DNA of 47,201 nt, from the NCBI GenBank assembly GCA_027622655.1, contig JAQBYI010000026.1, positions 1 through 47,201 of the forward strand, written 5' to 3'. This document shows, piece after piece, positions 22,937 through 31,900 of this stretch. The notes below the pieces were generated by a model. That model saw only the letters and a list, made by a program, of their open reading frames with translations, did not search any database and was not told the DNA's origin. Both the position numbers and the translations under genes were made by a program. The first letter of the stretch is position 1. The number at the start of each line of letters is the position of its first letter. Source of the DNA: Gemmatimonadota bacterium (GTDB lineage Bacteria > Gemmatimonadota > Gemmatimonadetes > Gemmatimonadales > Gemmatimonadaceae).

Positions 22937-24268
22937 CTACCGTGCAGGCGCCACCTTCACCTTGGACACATCGATCAACTTCGTGGACGCACCGACCGGT
23001 ACGTCCGTGTACACCACCGCCGGATATCCCTGAATGGTCGCGGTGGAGACTTCACCCGTTCGCCCCTTGGCCGCGAACCGCAGGACCGACCCCGAGCCTC
23101 CGGCCCCCTCATCGAGTTCAAATCGCTTTTCGATCGACTGCACCAGCACAAACCGGAACTCTGCAGCTTCGATCGCCGAATCCCATACGGACACCCAGGT
23201 GATACCTGCACCGCGCGGCGTGTTGACGACCGCGTAGCGATCGCCCCCCCAGCCCGCAGCCGCACGAGATGTCGTCTCGACATTTCTCAGCTGCTGGTGC
23301 AGCATCAACCGAATCTCGAACTCACCAAGACCGTTCTCATAAACCAACGTACCGGCAGACGGTCTCGGAAACGTGACCGCAAGCGGAACGTCGAGCGAAT
23401 CAAGCAATCGCTCGGGATGCATCACCTGCTCGGTGGACATGGGCACAAACCCGAGCACCGACTGTCTCGGCCGCTTTTCCTTGAACTGCCGCATGAACTC
23501 CGCACCACTCAGGTACGGAAACAGCAACACCTCCTGGATGAACATCGGCGCCGAACCAAGCACCGGCATTGCCCCCTGGGAGTCGCGAATCATCTGACGA
23601 ACCCGATCCCATCCGCCGGGCATGCGAGTGAACATGTTGCCGCCGCCCAGCATTACGCCCAACTGCTCGTACGTGGCCTGCCCTTCCACCAGCGCCTGCA
23701 CTGCCATGGTACGGTCGTTATCCGACTGCGACTTCATAACCGAATCGAGCGACAGGTATTGATCCTGCAGCGCGTGCACGAGTTCGTGCGTGATGGTGAT
23801 GTTGAGCGCGGCCGGCTCCGGACTCCCGGGGCCGCCGGTGACCACATAGAGGACTTTTGTGGAGGGGTCGTAGTAACCGACCACCTGCTCTGAGAGGAGG
23901 GCGAGGAGATAAGCACGCAGGTCGAGCGTATCCGGCAGGAGTCCGAACAGCTTGTACGCCTGCTCCTCGCCGGCGAGTTGGAGCGCCGGCTGAGCCTCAT
24001 CGAACTTGGCCTGGAGAAACTCGAGAAGCTCCGATCGCGTCCGGGTTTCGAGCTTCGGGGGTGTCTTGAACGTGAGTCCCGTAGCGGATTCGACCTGGGG
24101 AATCGCGCGGGCGACTTCGCGGCCGTACGGTCCGGGAAGGGCCGGCGGCTCACCCTGACACGCGTCAAGTAGCGGCACCCCAGTGAGGCCGATGATGACA
24201 GATAGCACGACCCGGCCGCGGCGAGTCATTCGCGAGGCCTTCTTTGGAGGAAGCGGTCGGTCATTCAT
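22937..24268 (-). CDS. HExxH metalloprotease-like lipoprotein, function unknown
   Basis: 443 residues. The N-terminus has a basic region, a hydrophobic core and Cys in LLDAC, a plausible though atypical lipobox. The centre has NITITHELVHALQDQY, a gluzincin-type HExxH motif, followed about 30 residues later by VEGQATYEQLG, whose Glu is a candidate third zinc ligand. I do not recognise a named family. The rest is mixed alpha/beta without further motifs. ATG 24268 follows prepilin peptidase by 11 bases, and the DUF2135-like lipoprotein starts 13 bases after its stop, so the three are probably one transcript. Longer upstream frame (to 24844) runs through the peptidase gene and is not coding. Confidence 0.78.
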   Translation of the reverse strand: MNDRPLPPKKASRMTRRGRVVLSVIIGLTGVPLLDACQGEPPALPGPYGREVARAIPQVESATGLTFKTPPKLETRTRSELLEFLQAKFDEAQPALQLAGEEQAYKLFGLLPDTLDLRAYLLALLSEQVVGYYDPSTKVLYVVTGGPGSPEPAALNITITHELVHALQDQYLSLDSVMKSQSDNDRTMAVQALVEGQATYEQLGVMLGGGNMFTRMPGGWDRVRQMIRDSQGAMPVLGSAPMFIQEVLLFPYLSGAEFMRQFKEKRPRQSVLGFVPMSTEQVMHPERLLDSLDVPLAVTFPRPSAGTLVYENGLGEFEIRLMLHQQLRNVETTSRAAAGWGGDRYAVVNTPRGAGITWVSVWDSAIEAAEFRFVLVQSIEKRFELDEGAGGSGSVLRFAAKGRTGEVSTATIQGYPAVVYTDVPVGASTKLIDVSKVKVAPAR

Positions 24269-24279
24269 TGGGCAGGGCG

Positions 24280-25101
24280 TCACCCGGTGAGGCGGCCAAT
24301 GTACCAGCCCAGCAGCGCATCGCCCCAAAGCAAAGCGACCAGTGCGGCGGGCGCAAGGAAAACTCCGAACGGCACAAGCGGCGCGGCGAATGTCTCCCCT
24401 TTCGCCTTCGCACGCATCCATCCGATCGGCATGACGAACACGAGAAACGCGACGGCGCCGATCGCCGCCGCAAGCAGAACCGTCAGGAGTGCGCGTCCCG
24501 GCCCGAGCGCCGCGCCCGCCATCGCCATGAGCGTGGAATCGCCGAATCCCATCGCTTCCTTTTTCAGCGCCACTTCGCCGAGCCAGCCCACGATCGTGAT
24601 GGCTCCGGCGCCAACGCAGGCACCAAAGAGCGCGTCGATCGGTCCCGCGAACGGGTACTGCGAGCCGGTGAACGCACCGACCACGCTCATCACGCCGACG
24701 AAGAAGAGCCCGGTAACGGTAAAACCGTCCGGGATGACGTATGCGCGAAGGTCGGTGATTGCCACGCCAATCAGAATCGAAACGAATACTCCAAGGCGCA
24801 GGGCGAGCAGCGTTGGCCCGGCCCAGTAGACGGCAGCGACCCACGCCGCGCCGGTCAACGCTTCAACCGCCGGATACATCGCAGAGATCGGCTGCCCGCA
24901 CGTTCGACACTTTCCGCGGAGCACGAACCAGGAAACGACGGGCACGTTGTCGTACCAAGCCAGCGTATTGCTGCACTTCGGGCACCGCGACCGCGGGCGC
25001 ACCACGGATTCGTCCGCCGGCCAGCGGAGGATGCAGACGTTCAGGAACGAACCAACGCTCGCGCCCACGAAGAACACAAAAAAGGCCAGGGCGATGCTCA
25101 T
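24280..25101 (-). CDS. Type IV prepilin peptidase/N-methyltransferase
   Basis: 273 residues, PilD-type (family A24). The N-terminal segment VGASVGSFLNVCILRWP and the cytoplasmic zinc-binding loop with two CxxC pairs (RCPKCSNTLAWYDNVPVVSW and GKCRTCGQPIS) belong to the bifunctional, methylating form. The catalytic aspartates are in AITDLRAYVIPD and the GxGD-like MGFGDSTLMA. About seven or eight membrane spans. It cleaves prepilin leaders and methylates the new N-terminus. No pilin or assembly ATPase is in the window. ATG 25101 overlaps the RNA methyltransferase stop by 4 bases. Confidence 0.93.
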   Translation of the reverse strand: MSIALAFFVFFVGASVGSFLNVCILRWPADESVVRPRSRCPKCSNTLAWYDNVPVVSWFVLRGKCRTCGQPISAMYPAVEALTGAAWVAAVYWAGPTLLALRLGVFVSILIGVAITDLRAYVIPDGFTVTGLFFVGVMSVVGAFTGSQYPFAGPIDALFGACVGAGAITIVGWLGEVALKKEAMGFGDSTLMAMAGAALGPGRALLTVLLAAAIGAVAFLVFVMPIGWMRAKAKGETFAAPLVPFGVFLAPAALVALLWGDALLGWYIGRLTG

Positions 25102-25883
25102 GGTGCGAGAGCGTAAAGGAGGATTCCGGCTGCGACTGCGACGTTGAACGATTCGACGCCTGCGGCCATTGGGAGCGACACGAGTTGCACGGCAGCGCCA
25201 CGAACTGCGGGGGTCAGCCCAGCTCCCTCGTTCCCGACGGCGAGAGCCAGTCGCGGCGGCGCGGTCAATGCTCCAACCGGCGTTCCCGAGGCATCGGCGC
25301 CCCAGAGCGCAACGTCGGCTGCGCGAAGTGCGGCGAAGAGATCCTGAGGTTCAGTTTTTGTCACGATCACGTGAAAGTGTCCGCCGGCGCCGCTCCGCAC
25401 CACTTTGGCGTTCCATGGATCCACGGTACCGGGGAGCGCGATGACCGATCGTATGCCCAGTGCAGCGGCCGTGCGGATCAGCGTACCGACGTTTCCTGGA
25501 TCCTGAATGCTGTCGAGTACGAGCGCGCGTGCAAGCACAGCAGGCTCGATCTCGTCGATGGCGTGCACGGGAACCTCGGCGATCGCGAGGATGCCTTGCG
25601 GGGAATCCGTACCCGCTGCGGACCGAAAATCCTTGTCGCTGACCGACGTGCAATCCACACTGCGCGCCTGAATCGCGCCAACGAGCGCTGCACCGCGTTC
25701 GGTCGTGCGCAGGTCGTCGGTGGTGAGCACACCGTGCATCGGAACGCCCGAACGCACGAGTTCCTCGACCGCACGCACGCCTTCGGCGACGAAGAGCGAA
25801 TTGCGCTCGCGCGCCTTGCGACGCTTGAGGTCTCTGGCGAGGGTTAACAGTCGGCTCGACGCCGCGGCAGGATCGTTATTCAT
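25098..25883 (-). CDS. TrmH/SpoU-family RNA 2'-O-methyltransferase
   Basis: 261 residues. The N-terminal substrate domain (LKRRKARERNSLFVAEGVRAVEEL) precedes the SpoU knot domain with motif 1 VLDSIQDPGNVGTLIRTAAALG, motif 2 LALAVGNEGAGLTP and motif 3 VSLPMAAGVESFNVAVAAGILLY. This is the pattern of 23S rRNA or tRNA ribose methyltransferases such as RlmB/TsnR; the exact target is not readable. ATG 25883 has GGAG 4 bases upstream. The divergent M48 gene starts only 12 bases away. Followed by prepilin peptidase with a 4-base overlap. Confidence 0.93.
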   Translation of the reverse strand: MNNDPAAASSRLLTLARDLKRRKARERNSLFVAEGVRAVEELVRSGVPMHGVLTTDDLRTTERGAALVGAIQARSVDCTSVSDKDFRSAAGTDSPQGILAIAEVPVHAIDEIEPAVLARALVLDSIQDPGNVGTLIRTAAALGIRSVIALPGTVDPWNAKVVRSGAGGHFHVIVTKTEPQDLFAALRAADVALWGADASGTPVGALTAPPRLALAVGNEGAGLTPAVRGAAVQLVSLPMAAGVESFNVAVAAGILLYALAP

Positions 25884-25895
25884 TCAACTCCAAAG

Positions 25896-26756
25896 ATGAC
25901 CAGACACACCACGGCCAACGAGATGACGCGCAACCCAGGACGCTCGTTTCTTCGCGCCCAGCTCATCTGCGGGTTGGCTGCGCTCGGCGCCACCGGTTGC
26001 GCCGTGTCGCAGCAGCGAGAAGTGGACATGGGGCGCGAGTATGCGGCTCAGGTGGAACAGCAACTGCCGCTCGTGCGCGACCCGGAAGTCGTTCGCTACA
26101 TAAACGTACTGGGCGATTCGCTCGCCAGCGTCACCGACGACCGGTCGCTGACGTGGCACTTTTCGGTGGTGGATGCGATGGAGATCAACGCGTTCGCCAT
26201 TCCGGGCGGCTACATCTTCATCAACCGCGGGCTGATTGACCGCGCGACGACCATAGCCGAAGTCGCCGGCGTGCTGGGGCACGAAATCGGTCACGTGACG
26301 AAACGCCACAGCATCAAGCAGATGCAAAAGGCTCAGGGTGCGAACATGGGCGTGACACTCGCTTGCATCCTGACCAACGTCTGCAACAGCGGCCTCGCGC
26401 AGACAGGAATCAACCTCGCCGCCGGCGGCGTGTTCTCCAAGTTCAGCCGCGACGACGAAGCCGAGGCTGATGCGGAAGGGGTGAAAACGCTCGTGCGGGC
26501 CGGTATCGACCCGGCGGGGATTCCCGGGATGTTTCGGATTCTGCTCGACGAGCGCAAGACGCGCCCGAGCGGCGTTGAGACGTTTTTCATTTCGCACCCG
26601 CTCGAGGAAAGCCGGATCGCTGCAACGCAGGCATTGATTGCGACTTATCCGCCCGCACAGTTGCGTGGACTCACGCAGGACTCGCCCAATTTTCAGGCGC
26701 TCAAGAAGCGTCTGGCGTCACTTCCGCCCAGTCCACCGCCGGGCACCAGACCGTAG
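25896..26756 (+). CDS. M48 family zinc metalloprotease lipoprotein (BepA/LoiP-like)
   Basis: 286 residues. The lipoprotein signal (LICGLAALGATGC, Cys about 35) is followed by the M48 catalytic domain: NAFAIPGGYIFINRGLI, the zinc motif VLGHEIGHVTKRHS, and the third ligand in SRDDEAEADAEGV. A C-terminal SHPLEESRIAA motif is typical of periplasmic M48C proteases that act in outer-membrane protein quality control. No TPR repeats follow, so it is shorter than BepA. ATG 25896 lies 12 bases from the divergent methyltransferase; ATG 25923 would give a more compact signal peptide. Convergent with the purine nucleoside phosphorylase gene; the 74-base gap has only a small GCGCG dyad. Confidence 0.93.
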   Translation: MTRHTTANEMTRNPGRSFLRAQLICGLAALGATGCAVSQQREVDMGREYAAQVEQQLPLVRDPEVVRYINVLGDSLASVTDDRSLTWHFSVVDAMEINAFAIPGGYIFINRGLIDRATTIAEVAGVLGHEIGHVTKRHSIKQMQKAQGANMGVTLACILTNVCNSGLAQTGINLAAGGVFSKFSRDDEAEADAEGVKTLVRAGIDPAGIPGMFRILLDERKTRPSGVETFFISHPLEESRIAATQALIATYPPAQLRGLTQDSPNFQALKKRLASLPPSPPPGTRP

Positions 26757-26830
26757 CGTAGCCTCGTAACCGCGGAGCGCGAAGCGCGTAGCAGTAGCAA
26801 ATCACGAGCCCGCGCCTGCCGATCGGCTCT

Positions 26831-27664
26831 CTACAGCCGAGCCACGAACTCTTCCAGCAGGTCGGCGAAACGCGCGGACGCGAGTTGCCCGACCTCTACG
26901 ACGTCATCGTGGCTGAGCAACGTGTCCGACATGCCGGTCGCTGCATTCGTGACGAGACTGACCCCGACGAATTCCATTCCGAGCGCGGCGGCAACGATCG
27001 CCTCGGCCACGGTTGACATCCCGGTCAGGTCCGCACCGAGGCCGGCGAGCATGCGAACTTCAGCCGGCGTCTCATACGTCGGCCCCATCGAGCCCACGTA
27101 CACGCCAGTCTTGAGCGGCACTGCGCCGGCCGCCGCCATTACGAGCGCCTTGAGCCGCGGCGAATAGGCTGCCGACATGTCGGGGAAGCGGAGATCACCC
27201 GGCGTCACGCGCCCCGTGAGCGGATTCTGCGACGTCAGATTGATCTGGTCGTCGATGACCACCAGGTCGCCGGGCACCAGTTCGGGATTCAATGCGCCGG
27301 CGGCGTTGCTCGCGAACAGCACGCGAATGCCCAGCGCATGCATCACGCGAACGGGAAACGCCGCCGCCTGCGCGGAATAGCCTTCATACATATGAAAGCG
27401 GCCGGCCAACGCGACGACCTCTCGGCCACCGAGCGATCCGCATATCACGGTCCCGGCATGCCCAACGACCGCCGTGCCGGAAAAGCCCGGGACCTCGGAG
27501 TACGCCAAACTACGCGCGCCGACCATGCGACTGGCCACATCACCGAGCCCCGAACCCAGGATGATGGCGGCCACCGGAGCCTGCACTTCAAGTCGTGCGC
27601 GGACTACTGCGGCCGCAGCATCGGCGGCCTCTTTCCCCCAGCGCTCGCCAGCCGAGTCCGTCAC
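26831..27664 (-). CDS. Purine nucleoside phosphorylase (trimeric type)
   Basis: 277 residues of the NP-I family, PNP/MTAP-type trimer. Motifs include the phosphate loop IILGSGLGDVA, GHAGTVICG, GRFHMYEGY, FASNAAGALNPEL, the GPTYETPAEVRML block and VSLVTNAATG. It splits inosine and guanosine with phosphate to free base and ribose-1-phosphate. The GTG at 27664 overlaps the adenosine deaminase stop (GTGA). In this operon it takes the inosine made by the deaminase. It is the last gene of the purine operon. Confidence 0.95.
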   Translation of the reverse strand: MTDSAGERWGKEAADAAAAVVRARLEVQAPVAAIILGSGLGDVASRMVGARSLAYSEVPGFSGTAVVGHAGTVICGSLGGREVVALAGRFHMYEGYSAQAAAFPVRVMHALGIRVLFASNAAGALNPELVPGDLVVIDDQINLTSQNPLTGRVTPGDLRFPDMSAAYSPRLKALVMAAAGAVPLKTGVYVGSMGPTYETPAEVRMLAGLGADLTGMSTVAEAIVAAALGMEFVGVSLVTNAATGMSDTLLSHDDVVEVGQLASARFADLLEEFVARL

Positions 27665-28713
27665 GCTGACGTCGCCACTTCCAGGCGGAACGCGGCGATC
27701 GCGGCGTCGGCTTCGGCAACCAGCACACGGCGATCGGATTCAGGCATGAACGCGCATTCGAAGCCAGCGCGCGCGATACGACACACTGCATCGAGGTCGA
27801 GATCGAGCGCCGTCACCGCATGATGGTATTCGTCGGTGAGCGACGTGCGGCTCATCAACCGGTTGTCCGTGTTGAGCGTGACCTTGAGGCCGTGCGCGAG
27901 ATACTCCCGCACGGGGTGTGACGCGTAGTCCGCCGCGGCGCGCGTTTGCACGTTACTGGTCAGGCATGCTTCAATCGCGATGCCCCGCTCGCCGATTTCG
28001 TCCATCAATCGCGGGTCTTCACTGATCCGGGTCCCGTGGCCGATGCGTGTCGCTCCGCATACGTCGATCGCCTCGCGCACGGACTCAGCACCGGCACCTT
28101 CTCCCGCGTGGCATGTGCAGTGCATTCCGTGCTCGCGGGCATGGCGAAAGGCCGCCGCGTGCGCGCTCGCCGGGTTTCCCGACTCACCTCCCGCCAGGTC
28201 GAAGCCGACCACGCCGTTTCCGGCGTGGGCGACGGCGAGGTTGGCGAGGTTGAGCGAAACCTCAGGCGAGAGATGCCGCAGTGCGCACACAATGAGCCCG
28301 GCCCGAATTCCAAAGTCCTTTGCCGCGCGATCGACCGCGCGCTTGGGAGCGGCAACGGATTCGTCGAGCGACAACCCGCCGCGCGTGTTGAGCACCGGTG
28401 AGTAGCGAATCTCGATATACCGGATGCCTTCCGCGTGTGCATCCTCCAGGAGTTCATACGTCACGCGTTCGAGTGCGTCGGCCCGCTGCAGCACGGCAAG
28501 TGTCACGTCGAATCGAACGAGATAGTCTTCGAGATGCCGCGCGTCTTTGACCCACATGTGATGTGCCAGCGCCTCCGGCGTTGCCGCAGGCATCGCCACG
28601 CCCTGCTCGCGCCCGAGTTCGAGCAGAGTGGTGGCGCGGATAGATCCGTCGAGGTGGCAATGGAGCTCGGCCTTGGGGAGGCGCCGGAGCTGAGCGACGG
28701 TAAGTGGCGTCAC
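27661..28713 (-). CDS. add: Adenosine deaminase
   Basis: 350 residues. The zinc-binding N-terminal motif is PKAELHCHLDGSIRATTL. Later come YIEIRYSPVL, GVVGFDLAGGE, the catalytic HAGEGAGAESVREA, RIGHGTRI and C-terminal VTLNTDNRLMSRTSLTDEY, where the zinc-ligand Asp lies. It deaminates adenosine to inosine in the cytoplasm. GTG 28713 overlaps the stop of the small upstream gene (GTGA), and its own stop overlaps the phosphorylase start, so the chain is tightly coupled. Assignment as adenosine rather than adenine deaminase rests on the HAGE/SxxxTDEY pattern. Confidence 0.95.
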   Translation of the reverse strand: MTPLTVAQLRRLPKAELHCHLDGSIRATTLLELGREQGVAMPAATPEALAHHMWVKDARHLEDYLVRFDVTLAVLQRADALERVTYELLEDAHAEGIRYIEIRYSPVLNTRGGLSLDESVAAPKRAVDRAAKDFGIRAGLIVCALRHLSPEVSLNLANLAVAHAGNGVVGFDLAGGESGNPASAHAAAFRHAREHGMHCTCHAGEGAGAESVREAIDVCGATRIGHGTRISEDPRLMDEIGERGIAIEACLTSNVQTRAAADYASHPVREYLAHGLKVTLNTDNRLMSRTSLTDEYHHAVTALDLDLDAVCRIARAGFECAFMPESDRRVLVAEADAAIAAFRLEVATSA

Positions 28714-28955
28714 GCGGGTGGCTCGTCTGCGCGGCGCGCACCGGCAGAAACGACACGAAGCACGGCGCCGCCAGTGACGGCACTGTCGTGCGACACTACC
28801 AGGCCGCGACTGTCAGCAACCGCCCGCGTCCCGCCCGCGATTGCGTCGGCCAACGCCGCGTCGGCCGCGCGGACGGCGTCAAGCAACGTGGCGCCCCGGT
28901 CCACTTCGACAGCGGCGCCATTGACGAACGCGCGAAGGCGATCCGGTTCGCCCAT
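28710..28955 (-). CDS. Small beta-grasp-like protein (ThiS/TGS-like), unknown function
   Basis: An 81-residue acidic protein wedged between the nucleotidase and adenosine deaminase with overlaps at both ends (TGATG upstream, GTGA downstream). The pattern is strand VNGAAVEVDRGATLLDAV, an Ala-rich helix, strand DSRGLVVSHDSAV, and GGAVLRVVSA. This resembles a ubiquitin-like beta-grasp of the ThiS/MoaD/TGS type. It lacks a C-terminal Gly-Gly, ending in DEPPA, so a sulfur-carrier role is unlikely. No Cys is present, which excludes a ferredoxin. The double overlap indicates a real translated gene. Family assignment is inference from strand order and the GATLLDAV motif. Confidence 0.7.
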   Translation of the reverse strand: MGEPDRLRAFVNGAAVEVDRGATLLDAVRAADAALADAIAGGTRAVADSRGLVVSHDSAVTGGAVLRVVSAGARRADEPPA

Positions 28956-31900
28956 CAGCGGACCGGCGAAATGCGGGGCGTCGAATCGGGGCGTATGATG
29001 CCGCCGGGACGCGATTCCGCGTATGCGATCAACGCGTCCACATCGACGATCCCGAGTGCGGTGGTACGGACCGCAGATCCGGTGAGGGCGAGGCCGTCAC
29101 CACCCGTAGCCATGAAATCGCTCATGGCCATTGTGTAGTCGCGAGCGTCGTCCAGCGGCACGCCCGCAATCTTGATGTCGACAATTCTGTTGCCGTGCGG
29201 ACGCGACGGATCATACGCGATTGTGATACCGCTGACGTGAATGGACACGGCCTGGCCACCGACCGCGCGCTCGAAATACGCGCGTATGGCGGCGCCCGGC
29301 GCTGAAATTCGCATCAGGAGATTTCCGAATGGGGCGATCTCATAGAACGCACCGTACGTCGCCGGGCCAGCTCGAAGGTCAACCCGGATTCCGCCGTTGT
29401 TCATCACGGCAATGTCGGCCTGCGCGGCCTCGCGTTGCGCGTCGGCAATGAGATTCCCGAGCGCGTACTGCGGGCCCCGACGTCGCATCGTTTCGGCAAC
29501 CGTGGCCACCGGTCGGTCCACGAGTGCTTGCACGCGGTCCAATGCGGCTGCGACGAGCCGCGCTATTGCCGGGTCGGGCGTGACCGAGTCGGTGTCGACG
29601 AATTCGAAGCGCGGGGTGAGGGCCGTTCTCGCTGCGCGATTCACCGGAACATCCACGTATGCCACGCCGCGGCCGCTCGAACGCGAGCGAATCACCGGTA
29701 CTCCGGCAATCACGGCTGAGAACTCAGTGTGCGAATGACCGCCGACGATCGCGTCCACCGAGCCTTCGGCCTCGCGCGCAAGATCGGCCATCTCACCGTC
29801 GCACACGCTGGCGTTGCAGGATGAACTGGCGTGCGCAATGACAATGACCATATCGGCGCCACGGGCCCGCAGATTGCGCGCTCGTGCGATGACCACGGGC
29901 GCAGCGCGGCGGAACCTCAGGTCGGCGACCTTGGACGCCATCGTCAGCGACGGCGTCTGAACGGTCGCGAGGCCGATGATGCCGACTCGTACTCCCCCGC
30001 GGTCCACGATGGTATCCGGACGAATCCACGGTACCGCCGTGCCGTTGGCGTACGTGACGTTTGCGGCCAACATCCCGTAGTTCGCTTCTCGCATGCGCGC
30101 CCGCAGGGTGTCCTGCCCCCAGTCGAAATCGTGATTTCCGATGGCCGCTGCAGCGTAGCCGAGCGCGTTGTAGAGCGCGACGATTGGGCGTCCGAACGCG
30201 AGATTCGACGCCGGGGTGCCCTGGAACACGTCGCCGCCATCGACCAGCACCGACGCACAGGAGTCAGTGCACTCGGCGGCAATGCGACGAATGACCGAAG
30301 CGAAATGCGCTGCCCCGCCCCGCATTCCCGCGTTGCCGTCCTGCCTTGCCTCGAGCGCGCCGTGAAAATCGTTTGTCGCAATGACACGAATGACCGACGC
30401 GCGCGCGCCGCGTGTGGCGGCAGCGCCACGGCTGGCGGGAGGCGGCGCACCGGAAACCGGTGGCACCGCATCGTTTGGTGGCGGCCGACGAACGGCCTCA
30501 AAACTTGGCTCCCGCTTGATGGCACGCTGCGCCTCGGCCGCCATGGCCGCCGGCACGACCCGCCACGATCGGGTGAAATAGTCCGCGGCCTTCAGTTCGC
30601 GGCGCGACACGACTTCGTCTATCAGCAACTGCCGAATCTCGCGCTGGTCGTCCTTGACCACGGTTGCGCCCACGAGCATGCCATAGCCGCCCGTTCCGCT
30701 CGCGCGATAGTTGGTAAGCGCAATCGTGAACGAGTCGCCCGGAGTCACCGAACGGCCCCGGACTGTGAGCCCCGTAATCCGGTCACCCGCCGCGCGCGAG
30801 AGGTCGATCGCGTAGTCCGCGCCCGTAACAACCTCGAAGTTGAAGCCAATGAACGCGGGGTCCGGCGCGACACGCGACGCCGCGCCAGCACCGCTGACAC
30901 GGAAATACCGGGCACTCTGTTCGAGGTATGCCCTGAGCTGCGCGCCGGAAAGCCGCAGCACGCGAATGGTGTTGTCGTATGGGTAGAGCTGTGCCAGCTT
31001 CGACACGGTGATCGGTCCGGCGGGCATGTGCACGTCAACCGAAAAGACGGCCGTCGAGGCAAGGTCGGCACCGGTCGCGCGACGCATCACCTCGCCAATG
31101 AAATCGATGATCGGCGTGTCGGTTGTGCGCGACGAGTCAGTGCTCCACGCCGACGCCGTACTTCCGATGGTGGCATTCGCGTACTCACGGGCGGCACCGT
31201 GGCCACCCTCGGCCAGCGCGACGATCGCGGGAGCCTCGGCGTGACCGGCTGCCCGCACGATGGCACCGTGCTTGTCCGTGACGCGCCAGGCACCCGCCAC
31301 ACGTTCCACCCGCAACGCCGCCACGGCCGCGCTCGTCGCCCAGTTGCGCGGCTGAATCATCAGGACGCCGTTGATCACCGAGTCGGCAACTTCGCGATGT
31401 GAGTGGCCGAAGACGATGAGGTCGATACCCGACACCGTCCGGGCGACTTCGGCCATCGGGCTCTCAGGCGGAATACCTGGAATCGACTCTTCTGGACCGG
31501 AGCCCGAGCTTAGCCCGGCGTGCGCGACCACGACAACGACAGCGGCGCCGGCGCCTCGTGCGGCTGCTACGGCGGTCCGCGTCGATTCAACGATATCGTA
31601 AATCTCGAGCTTGCCGAGGAGCAGTGTGCGATCCCACACCATGGACCACGGCGTGGTGACGCCGATGATCGCGATCTTGATTCCTGATCGCTCGACCCAG
31701 GCCGTGGACGCCCAGTCCGGCTTGCCATCCAGACGCCGAACGTTGGCGGCGAGCGGCGCAAATGTCGCACCGGAGAGCGTCCGGTCGAGCACCTCCAGTC
31801 CATAGTTGAACTCGTGGTTGCCGATCGCCACGGCGTCGTACCGCATGGCGTTCATCGCGGCAACGATTGGATGCGGCATGCCGGCATCCGGGCGCGACGC

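Noticed and set aside
29831-31402. 523-residue open frame opposite the nucleotidase
   Set aside because: Arg/His-rich composition and exact antisense placement mark it as a codon-bias shadow. The same applies to 45578-46963, 41624-42631, 11872-12843 and 8985-10049.
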